This document shows, one piece after another, positions 55,857-64,000 of a stretch of DNA of 64,000 nucleotides. The translations under genes and the position numbers were made by a program. The DNA is taken from contig CM041292.1 of assembly GCA_023052935.1 (NCBI GenBank), forward strand, positions 144,611,143 to 144,675,142. The letters are read 5' to 3'. The notes below the pieces were generated by a model, which did not search any database, was not told the DNA's origin, and saw only the letters and a list, made by a program, of their open reading frames with translations. The stretch comes from Piezodorus guildinii. Lineage: Eukaryota; Arthropoda; Insecta; Hemiptera; Pentatomidae. Every line of letters begins with the position of its first letter. Within the stretch, counting starts at the first letter, position 1.

Positions 55857-58549
55857 GTAGGAGAACCCTGGCTATTCTATTATGGAACGCTAATGGACTG
55901 CTTAATCACCGAGACGAGCTTGACTTATTTATTCACGACAATAACATAGACATTGCCCTTGTGACTGAAACCCATTTCACACCTCATTCACACTTTTACA
56001 TACGTGACTACATCACACACAGATCAGATCACCCTGACAAAACATCCCACGCTGGCTCTTGTATCCTTATTCACAATTCCTTAACTCACTCCCTGATTCC
56101 TTCTACTCCAACTGACGCCATCCAATCGACTTCTATTACCTTATCCTGCCGTCCATTTAATATTACCATCTCAGCTGTATATTGCCCTCCTGGCAATTCC
56201 CTCTCCTCTCACCAATTTAATTCCTTATTTCAGTCCTTTGGTCCGCGCTTCATTGCCGGGGGAGATTACAACGCCAAAGATCAACGGTGGGGATGCCGAA
56301 CATCCAACACTCGTGGCAGGATTCTCTCCCAAGTCACCACTTCCAACAGCTATTCCGTCTTATCACCCAAAGATCCTACTTACTGGCCTACTTCCCTTAA
56401 AAAGCGCCCAGATATTCTTGATATATTCGTCACATCCCAAATTCCCACCTTTCAATCTACAGTAACATCCTTAGAAGACCTCTCCTCAGATCATAGCCCA
56501 GTTCTGCTGCTTCTTCATTCAGACTCTATTCCTAAATCCTTCCCTCCTTCTTTAATTACAGGACATGTTGACTGGGACAACTTTCGCTCTGAATTAGAAA
56601 ACGAACTTGACTTAACGATTCCACTAAAAACAGAACAACAAATTAACTTTGCTATCGAAAAACTAACAAGAACAATAGGTACTGCAATTAATAACAACTC
56701 ATCACATCCCAAAAATAATTACTCCCGCGACACTAACTTACCATATCACATTCGAAACTTATTAGCAGAGAAACGGCGAGCAAGGGCTAAGTGGCATAGG
56801 TCCAGATACCCGTCCGACAAAACATACTATACTCATCTAACTAACAAACTCAAAACTGAAATTAGAAAATTCAAAATACAAACATTTCGGGACTTCACAG
56901 AAAACCTAAGACCAACTGACAAATCTTTATGGACAACTACCAAAAATTTGCTCAAATTCAAAACCTTTAATCACCCACTCCTTACCGAATCTTCTACCTG
57001 GTCTCGATCAGATGAAGAAAAGACTCAAATATTTGGTGAACACCTTTCCAAAATATTTAATCCACATCCTGATATCCTTAATCCAACCCATATTGACCAT
57101 ATTGAAGCAGAACTAACTATTCCACTCCAAATGTCCCCTCCTCCTAAAGCCTTTCATCCTTCTGAAATAATTAATGTTATCCATCAATTACGTTTTAAAA
57201 AAGCACCTGGTCATGATCTCATCACATCCTATATCCTAAAACAGCTACCTCGAAAAGCAATCCTCTACCTCACTTATATATTCAACGCTACTCTCCGAAC
57301 CACCTATTTCCCTGAACCATGGAAACTGTCAATAATCAAAATGATCCCAAAACCCCAAAAGCCTCCTGAACATCCATCCTCATACCGTCCGATCTCCCTT
57401 TTACCCATCATGGGAAAGATCCTAGAAAAACTCATTTTGAAACGCCTGTATCCGATCCTAGAAATGAATCACGTAATTCCTGACCATCAGTTTGGATTTC
57501 GGACATCCCATTCTACAATTCAGCAATGTCACCGTGTGGTGGATGTTATATCCTCTACATTGGAGCGTGGAATGTATTGCACGGGTGCTTTTCTTGACGT
57601 AGAACAAGCGTTCGACCGAGTCTGGCACCCAGGACTCCTTTATAAACTCCGTCAATTCCTTCCCGCTACATACTTCCTGATAATCCGTTCCTACCTTACT
57701 GATAGAACGTTCAAAGTAAATCATAATCTTTCCTATTCTTCCACATTTTCTCAGTCTGCAGGTGTACCTCAGGGTAGTATCCTAGGTCCCATCCTTTATA
57801 CGGTATATACAGCTGATATTCCACTCCATCCTAGCACTGTCCTCACAACTTACGCGGATGACACTTGTGTGTTATCCGTCCATAATGATCCAACCGCTGC
57901 ATCCCAAACCCTTCAGTCCCACATCACAGCCATTGAGAAATGGTGTCAGAACTGGAGGATTAAAATAAATCCTAATAAATCCCACCAAATTACCTTTACC
58001 CTTCGTCGCAAACCGATGACCTCCTGCCCCACAGTATCCTTCAACAATACCCCACTCATTCCTGTTGAACAAATCCGATACCTAGGACTCCATCTTGATA
58101 AACGTCTTACATGGAATCCTCACACGAGACTAAAACGACAAGAGACTGCCCGTAGATACCGATTACTACAACACTTACTCGACAAACGTTCAAAACTTCC
58201 AATTCATTACAAAAAGCTCATTTATATTACCGTCATCAGACCCATCTGGACATATGGAATCGAGCTATGGGGCTCTACGAAGCCATCTAATTCCTCCCGT
58301 ATCCAATCCTTACAATCCAAAATCCTTCGCAAAATCCTAAATGCTCCTTATTTCGTCACAAATAAAATAATCCATAACGACCTTAATATCCCATTTGTTA
58401 CAGACCTTTCTCGTACCAGATATACCACTTTTAATTCCAAACTCCCAGCCCATATAAACCCTCTTGTCCGCAACCTATCAACCTCACATATTCCTGACAA
58501 CCCTCCTAGGCGATTGAAAAGAAGATGGCCTCGGGATCTACTTACTTAA
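55853..58549 (+). CDS. LINE-A ORF2, endonuclease-reverse transcriptase (898 aa)
   Basis: The enzyme nicks target DNA and copies element RNA from the exposed 3' end. Residues 1-225 form an APE-type endonuclease: LLWNANGL near 9, VTETHF near 37, GGDYNAKD near 134 and SSDHSPV near 210, with all expected acidic and His residues present. A linker with RRARAKWHRSRYPS follows. The RT spans about 440-760: FKKAPGHDLITS, SYRPISLLPIMGKILEKLI near 508, FGFRTSHST, AFLDVEQAFDRVWHPGLLYK near 578, AGVPQGSILGP near 635, TYADDTCVL near 667 with the catalytic YADD, and IRYLGLHLDKRLTWNPHTRL near 742. The C-terminus ends RRLKRRWPRDLLT. There is no RNase H domain, as usual for Jockey. The start ATG at 55853 overlaps the ORF1 stop as ATGA, suggesting coupled reinitiation of translation. 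Confidence 0.96.
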   Translation: MSRRTLAILLWNANGLLNHRDELDLFIHDNNIDIALVTETHFTPHSHFYIRDYITHRSDHPDKTSHAGSCILIHNSLTHSLIPSTPTDAIQSTSITLSCRPFNITISAVYCPPGNSLSSHQFNSLFQSFGPRFIAGGDYNAKDQRWGCRTSNTRGRILSQVTTSNSYSVLSPKDPTYWPTSLKKRPDILDIFVTSQIPTFQSTVTSLEDLSSDHSPVLLLLHSDSIPKSFPPSLITGHVDWDNFRSELENELDLTIPLKTEQQINFAIEKLTRTIGTAINNNSSHPKNNYSRDTNLPYHIRNLLAEKRRARAKWHRSRYPSDKTYYTHLTNKLKTEIRKFKIQTFRDFTENLRPTDKSLWTTTKNLLKFKTFNHPLLTESSTWSRSDEEKTQIFGEHLSKIFNPHPDILNPTHIDHIEAELTIPLQMSPPPKAFHPSEIINVIHQLRFKKAPGHDLITSYILKQLPRKAILYLTYIFNATLRTTYFPEPWKLSIIKMIPKPQKPPEHPSSYRPISLLPIMGKILEKLILKRLYPILEMNHVIPDHQFGFRTSHSTIQQCHRVVDVISSTLERGMYCTGAFLDVEQAFDRVWHPGLLYKLRQFLPATYFLIIRSYLTDRTFKVNHNLSYSSTFSQSAGVPQGSILGPILYTVYTADIPLHPSTVLTTYADDTCVLSVHNDPTAASQTLQSHITAIEKWCQNWRIKINPNKSHQITFTLRRKPMTSCPTVSFNNTPLIPVEQIRYLGLHLDKRLTWNPHTRLKRQETARRYRLLQHLLDKRSKLPIHYKKLIYITVIRPIWTYGIELWGSTKPSNSSRIQSLQSKILRKILNAPYFVTNKIIHNDLNIPFVTDLSRTRYTTFNSKLPAHINPLVRNLSTSHIPDNPPRRLKRRWPRDLLT

Positions 58550-58689
58550 ATAAACATCGAAGTTCTACCACTGGGTAGTTTCTTCACAAGCCTTTCACGC
58601 CCTTTATTCTAACTCAACAGTTTTACTTATTGTATTTATGTTAATACAGTTGTAAAATTCAATAAAATATGAATAAAAAAAAAAAAGAA
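58550..58689 (+). terminator. LINE-A 3' UTR with polyadenylation signal and A tail
   Basis: A 3' UTR of about 110 bp contains TACAGTTGTAAAATTC, conserved in the truncated LINE-A copies. AATAAA at 58661-58666 precedes the A-rich tail GAATA12GAA that ends at the TSD. Confidence 0.85.
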
Positions 58690-58702
58690 TAAGTTCAACA
58701 CT
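58690..58702. repeat. Right 13-bp TSD of LINE-A
   Basis: TAAGTTCAACACT, exact repeat of 53529-53541. Confidence 0.95.
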
Positions 58703-59138
58703 AGACACAACAGACGAAAGTATATTTAAACAATATTTATTGGGGCCGTAAGGATATTTTATTTTAGCATTTACTTCATTTTTTACAGAGAAAAAGGAAT
58801 AATTCGGTTTAGAAGGAGCTGATGGGATTCTCGATCAAAAGTTGATTTACATTCAATTTACCTAATTTGGGATGCTGGGACCCACTGATCCAATTCTCTG
58901 ATCTTTTTTTAGAAGATTGATCCCATTTACCTTCCAAACTAAAATAAAAAGTAGGTTTATTTCGGGATTATAGCTAACTATTGCATTGAGGTGGAGATAT
59001 ACGGTTTTTTTTCCACCTGTAATACTTCAACATGTAGCATAAAGAAAGCTAGTAGGGTGTCTGTAGCGTCTATCTTTTGCGAAATTCAGCAAGTTTGATT
59101 TACTCTAGAAAATTTAAAGTGTGTTGGACTATTAACAC
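58703..59138. other. AT-rich stretch, no gene seen
   Basis: No feature could be supported. Confidence 0.5.
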
Positions 59139-59250
59139 AAAATCTGGCGCGCGTAACACACGAATTTTACTTACTTTTATTCAAGTTTAAGTTGAAAAAT
59201 CATGAAAGACATTTATCGACAAAATTTATGGAATAAATGGAAGCATTTAT
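59139..59250 (-). repeat. RX terminal fragment (copy 9)
   Basis: The plus strand reads AAAATCTGGCGCGCGTAACA then CACGAATTTTACTTACTTTT, the RX right end in reverse with some changes. The rest of the unit is not clear. Confidence 0.5.
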
Positions 59251-59573
59251 TTTCACTTAAATAATTTACCAACATTTTTAAATATTATTATCAATTATTT
59301 TTTTACATTTAATTTGAAACAAAGCCTTATTATATTTCTAACTAAAGACATGAATATTGATGAGTGTCTTTCATTATGCATTTTTATTGTAAATTCCTCC
59401 TATTATGCAATATTTTTTGTTTTCAGGAACCCTTATTTACCTTCACTTCCGTTGGGAACTTTGCGTGTGCATTACATTTATAATAAGGTAATTTTTATTA
59501 AATATTCTATAATTTCCATTATAATACAACATTAAAATTCAAAAAGATTCTGTAACATACAATATATAACATT

Positions 59574-59699
59574 CTATTATATATTAAAAACAACAGATGT
59601 TAAATAACAACATCTGTTCTAATTGTTAGAATGAGAAAGAGTGATTAAGTATGGTTCTTAAGTGTGTAATTATTAAATAGCATTAAGAAGATATAATAT
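59574..59699 (+). repeat. 125-bp direct repeat, unit 1
   Basis: The block from CTATTATATATTAAAAACAA to TAGCATTAAGAAGATATAAT is repeated with high identity at 60949-61069 in the same orientation. Confidence 0.8.
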
Positions 59700-59815
59700 T
59701 GGCGATGAGGATGGGATATTTAATATTTCAGGAGTAAGTTTACCTAAAGTTTCATCTCAATGAACAGCTTACTTAGGATTACGTAGTAGTGAAATTAACG
59801 CTAACAGATCAATGA

Positions 59816-60637
59816 TTTTTTTTTATGTATATTTTATTGAAATTTACAACTGTATATTATAATACATTAAGTTAATAGGCTGATAATATATAGTAAACAT
59901 GATGAGGAACTGCCCATTTGCAGCCCTCTAGTAGTCAATCTAAACAAGAAGATCTCGAGGCTATCTTCTCTTTAGACGTCTCGGTGAATTATCAGAAATT
60001 GAAGGGGAAGCAAGGGTTGAAACTAGTGGATTAGAATGGGAATGGAGCTTGTCATGGAAGGATTGATACCTGGTATGGGCCAAATCAGTAACATATGGAA
60101 CATGGAGATCTTTATGTATGACTTTATTAATGACAAAGTAAGAGCGTTGAGGATTTTACGAAGGATTGGATACGGGAAGAATAGGATAGTTTGGTAGAGC
60201 CCCAAAGCTTAACTCCGTAGGTCCAGATAGGCCTTATGATTTTCATGTAAATGAGTCTTTTGTAGTTAAGTGAAAGGTTAGAGCGTCTATCTATTAAGTG
60301 TTGGAGTAAACGTCGAGCAGTTTCTTATAGTTTCAGTCTTGTAGGTAAATTCCATGTAAGGCGTTTCTCAAGCAGCAGTCCTAAACAGCGGATTTGTTCA
60401 ACCAGGACAAGCAGAATATCATTTAAGGACACTGTAGGCCAGGATGTCTATAGGTTTTCGACGAAGGGTAGAGGTAATTTGTTGGGATTTATTATAATTG
60501 ATTTTAATTCTCCATTTCTGACACCACACCTCACGGTCTCTAATGTGGGATTGGAGAGTTAGTGAGACGATTGTAGGATCGTTATTAACTGATAACACGC
60601 AAGTGTCATCGGCATAGGTAGAAAGGAATTGGTTAGG
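59816..60637 (-). mobile_element. LINE-A-related copy, 5'-truncated, with short TSD
   Basis: The minus strand begins in the YADD region (PMPMTLACYQL in one frame, YADDTCVLSV in another near 60620-60590), and continues VWCQKWRIKINYNKSQQIT and TLRRKPI. It passes with frame breaks through the RYLG, IRPIWTYG and QSLQ regions to the 3' UTR (TACAACTGTATATTATAATA on plus near 59847). TCAATGA occurs at 59809-59815 and 60638-60644, a plausible short TSD. The copy is dead. Confidence 0.75.
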
Positions 60638-60948
60638 TCAATGAATTTAATAGTAGAAGGTGATATAAAAGCGGAATAGATCTTTCATTTAATTCTAATC
60701 CTTCAAGTGGGAATATAGGTTCTGTACTAAATGAATGATAGAGTTCATGATAAACAAGAATACACTCATGGGCATCAAATGATTGGTGGTAGTGCTTCCA
60801 GTCATCTTGGTTCGTGGATGCTGATCAAATGAAAGAAAACAACAATTTTCAGAAGAAAAATGTTACTGTTTGTTTTTTTTTTTAATTTATTTATTTATTG
60901 TTTTTTTTTAGTTGTTCTTTCCAACTTTTTTTCAGGGGGGAGGGGAAA

Positions 60949-61069
60949 CTATTATATATTAAATACAACAGATATTAAATAAAAACAGCTGTTCTAATTC
61001 TGAGAATAATAAAGAGTGATTAATTATGGTTCCCAAGTGTATAATTATTAAATAGCATTAAGAAGATAT
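60949..61069 (+). repeat. 125-bp direct repeat, unit 2
   Basis: Partner of 59574-59699; shared blocks include GAGTGATTAATTATGGTTCC-type sequence and TAAATAGCATTAAGAAGATA. Confidence 0.8.
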
Positions 61070-61130
61070 AATAGACCCCATGTAAATTTTTCGTTATAAA
61101 TATTCTTTATTTAAGTTTTTATATTTTTTA

Positions 61131-61131
61131 C

Positions 61132-61191
<60 letters not shown>
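61131..61191. repeat. (AT)n microsatellite
   Basis: About 28-30 AT units, uninterrupted for most of the length. Confidence 0.95.
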
Positions 61192-61193
<2 letters not shown>

Positions 61194-61894
61194 AACTAAT
61201 AACGAATTATAATCTCATTCTAAGTATTGACATGATATTTCTATAGTGATGAAAAGCCAAAAACACTGTAAAGATACAGTTAATTGACAAAATCTACATT
61301 AGAAAAAAGAAAATGCGTGCTGGCATGTTTACTAAAAAATGGTTGATGTTCCTGAGAAGGATTTGGCTATAGTGACATACTCGTACAGACTCTTTGCACT
61401 CAAAGGATTCATCAATGTTTAAAAAGGTGTATAGCAAATAAAAGCTTACTCTCTGAGCAAGAATATAATTAATCCCCTCATGTTCTATCATAAAAATCAC
61501 GGAAGTTTATTCTGAAAACGAAAAATTCTGAGAAACGAGGTAAAATGTAATGATTAAAATCAAACGCCTGCGCGGAACTCAAGAGGTTATCATTTTATAT
61601 TTTGTGTATTACTTTCCGTCTATCACTTATCATTTTTATTATTTCATAGGATATATCGATTATAAACTTATCTTCAGAATTAATAATTGAGAACCCAAAT
61701 TTTGTTTATTATATATTTATTATATATTTGGCACTTGCAAATAAAATTATATAATTAAAAATTATTTTCCTCTATGCTCTCTAGTTTATCTCTTTTTTTT
61801 CTAAATATTAATCTTGAGTTAACAAAAGAGATAAATTTTATGAAAAATATTCACGAATGAAAACATTATGATATATAACTGTATTAATAAATAA
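61192..61894. other. AT-rich stretch, no gene seen
   Basis: No feature could be supported. Confidence 0.5.
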
Positions 61895-62865
61895 ATAAAT
61901 ACAATTTTTATTATCCTGGGAGATGTCCCTTTAAAATAAAATATACAGAATGTACAAAAAATGCTTTGGAGTCTTAGAACATATTAAATACATATAAAGA
62001 AGTTAATAATTACTTATATAAAATAGGCATATTTAATTGATAAGAAAACAAGAACAACAAAAATAAAAAAGCTTATTTACAATTTTATTGAGACTGGATA
62101 TTTATTAAGTGATCAAATATGCGGGGTTCGAAGGTGGAAAGAGAATTGGAGTGACGGATGGAAGGAGGAATGGAATTCCATAGGATTGTGGATCGAATGA
62201 GAAAGGATCTGTCGAAATGAGCTGTTCGGTGGGCTGTACTGTATAAATCTGAAGGCTTGGAGCGTGTACAACGAGGATGGACAGAGGATTTGAATTGTAG
62301 GAGTTGAAAAATGCATGATGGACGGCGGGATTGGATAGCCTGGTAATGGAATGACGAAAGAAAATACTTGCTACGATTGGAAGGGTAAAGCCACTTCAAC
62401 TCGCTATAAAATTGAGATATGATGGTGTGCCTAGGGACCCCGAAGATGAATCGGACAAAGCACATAATTAAGCGTTTAATTTTTACCTCGAGATACCCAG
62501 AAACATCATCGTATACTGAACAGCAATAGTCAAAGTGGCGAAAGATTAGAGAGGTAACGAGGAGTTTTCGGGTTTCATGTGGAATAGGTGATGGAAAGAA
62601 TACAGTCGCTTTAAGGTTGAAAAGCTACGACGGGAGATTTCGGAAATAGGATTTTTGAAGGATAGAGTTTGGTCGAAGGTTACTCCCAGATTCCTGACAG
62701 TCGGGTGGAACTTTATAGGATTACTATTTAGATACAGGGTTGAGATATATGGAACTGTTTTAAGGAGGTGATAAGATCCTATTACAATTGCTTTTGTTTT
62801 GTTTTTTTCAGAATTTAGTTTTAACTTATTGATTACAGCCCAGTGACTTATTGCCAGTGACTAAT
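61895..62865 (-). mobile_element. LINE-D copy 3, CR1-like LINE tail
   Basis: The minus strand from 62465 reads FIFGVPRHTIISQFYSELKW, LYPSNRSKYFLSSFHYQAIQ, then FDRSFLIRSTILWNSIPPSI and RHSNSLSTFEPRIFDHL, the C-terminal region of the LINE-D RT. Upstream (62860-62470) the same strand matches the ATKAIVIGS-type and HLR.L..ETR regions of copy 1 with frame breaks. The 3' end near 61895 carries an AAATAAATAAATAC-type tail. It retains the longest uninterrupted C-terminal frame (126 codons) after copy 1. Confidence 0.75.
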
Positions 62866-64000
62866 ACCAGACATTGATAAGACCTTTGACGTATCTCTTT
62901 ACCTGATATCTTTGATTTAATTTCAACGAAATACCTTGAGCATAACCACGATTATCTTATACCGCTATTTCCATCTCATCAATAAAAATATCTTTAAATT
63001 TGTCAATTCTTTGATTAGTTGTTGTATAATTATATTTTTAGTTCATATTTAATCATAGTAAAAATATGGTTCTTAAATCTTCATTATATGTTTATTTTTA
63101 CATTAGCAATAATTAGGAGTAAACGGTTCGTGAACCTTCCCCATCTTGAAGACTCACTGCATTAAATTAACAAATGATCATTTATCATTAAACAAATTAA
63201 TTGTCTTTATGCTAATTAAAATTCAATTAAAAAATAATAATACTTCATAAAACTCTATTTACCTGACAGACACTCATGAGTTAAAAATATATTCATTTGA
63301 TTTAAAATTTTGTCCATGATAAATTAAATAAAAGTCATTAAAATTTATAAAAAAAATTAAACAATCAGAACCACAACCAACATAGTTTTTGGCTCCTATC
63401 CTATCACTGTAAAACTGCACACATTAATATATTATTAAAATATAGTTCAATAAAGCGCATAGACTTTTATGTAACATTGTTATTTGTTTTAATAATGAAT
63501 TTTAATTCGTATAAAGATTTTTTTTTTTGTAATAATAAATGATATTTTGTTAACGCATTGTAGTGAATTCTGAAGATGAGGAAGACCCAGAATCGTAGAC
63601 TTCTAATAATTGCTAATGTAAAAATAAGCATATTAGGAAGATTTAAGAACTATGTTTTCATATGAGAGATGAAATAAATGGTATCCTAGCCACTAGATTA
63701 TATGTATAAAGTTGGAGGATAAGAAAAAAAAACTCTTTTCATAATCAATATATGTTTCTTTAGAATAATTAATTTCTCTCTCTAAATATATATATACATT
63801 TTTTTACCACTACCAATTTTTATTTTGTTGACTAATAATTTGATGACTCACTCCAAATAATGCTGGTGTTTGCTATATTAAATTCTCATGATGTAAAATT
63901 ACCTCATCCTTAAACAATTAATTTACTTATTATTTCATTTCCTTTGAAGAAAAATAAAAACATATTCTTCTAGAAAGTTAATAAACAAATAATTGTTTAT
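62866..64000. other. AT-rich stretch, no gene seen
   Basis: No coding, RNA or repeat feature could be supported to the window end. Confidence 0.5.

Larger units (their letters stand above)
53542..58689 (+). mobile_element. LINE-A, complete Jockey-type non-LTR retrotransposon
   Basis: A unit of 5148 bp lies between two exact 13-bp repeats. It starts GGAGTACTAGTGTC, has a 5' UTR of about 635 bp, two intact ORFs overlapping by ATGA, a short 3' UTR with AATAAA at 58661-58666 and an A-rich tail from 58672. Each expected active-site motif of endonuclease and RT is present. The order ORF1 with PRE_C2HC-like region and zinc knuckles, then EN-RT without RNase H, is that of the Jockey clade. The perfect TSD, intact frames and several close truncated relatives in the window indicate recent insertion and a possibly active source. 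Confidence 0.95.

Overview
The window is about 64 kb of AT-rich eukaryotic DNA dense in transposable elements. No single-copy host gene could be recognised. The mix of Jockey-type LINEs, CR1-like and RTE-like LINE fragments, tRNA-derived SINEs, a Helitron and a hAT element points to an arthropod, most likely an insect; the species cannot be fixed from the sequence. Nearly every readable protein segment is a retrotransposon or DNA-transposon remnant. Names such as LINE-A, LINE-B, SINE-1 and RX are working labels used only here.

Layout. 1-7.5 kb: two degenerate CR1-like LINE copies (LINE-D) on the minus strand, one full-length copy of an unassigned repeat (RX), and a SINE-3 body. 7.5-19 kb: two LINE-B copies on the minus strand, the second nearly full length but decayed (13.86-18.37 kb), with fragments of other Jockey-like, RTE-like and unassigned LINEs and a possible Penelope-type inverted repeat. 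19-24 kb: several RX pieces, a Jockey endonuclease fragment, a LINE-A tail and a 501-bp Helitron that still shows both termini and a helicase relic. 24-32 kb: SINE-2, a compound microsatellite, a LINE-A copy with target-site duplication (TSD), a 1.36-kb foldback element and an RX copy with a private 35-bp-arm palindrome. 32-37.5 kb: a 1.82-kb hAT-type element with 8-bp TSD, about 213-bp inverted repeats and an internal 109-bp tandem array, inserted into a LINE ORF1 relic; next to it is a broken copy of a repeat-associated protein family. 37.5-53 kb: SINE-1 (full and internally deleted), a hammerhead-like motif, SINE-3 and RX copies, LINE-A and LINE-B tails, and SINE-4 nested in a LINE-A tail with TSD.

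The best preserved unit is LINE-A at 53542-58689. It is a complete Jockey-type retrotransposon bounded by a perfect 13-bp TSD, with intact ORF1 (559 aa, PRE_C2HC-like region plus three zinc knuckles) and intact ORF2 (898 aa, endonuclease plus reverse transcriptase). The ORFs overlap by ATGA, and the element ends with a polyadenylation signal and an A-rich tail. Its 5' UTR holds tRNA-like A/B boxes followed by 26 T. ORF1 should package the RNA; ORF2 should nick the target and prime reverse transcription. At least six 5'-truncated relatives lie in the window, and one such relative is itself the target of a SINE insertion.

Most stretches not listed as elements are AT-rich with no supportable coding or RNA gene; they are recorded as such.
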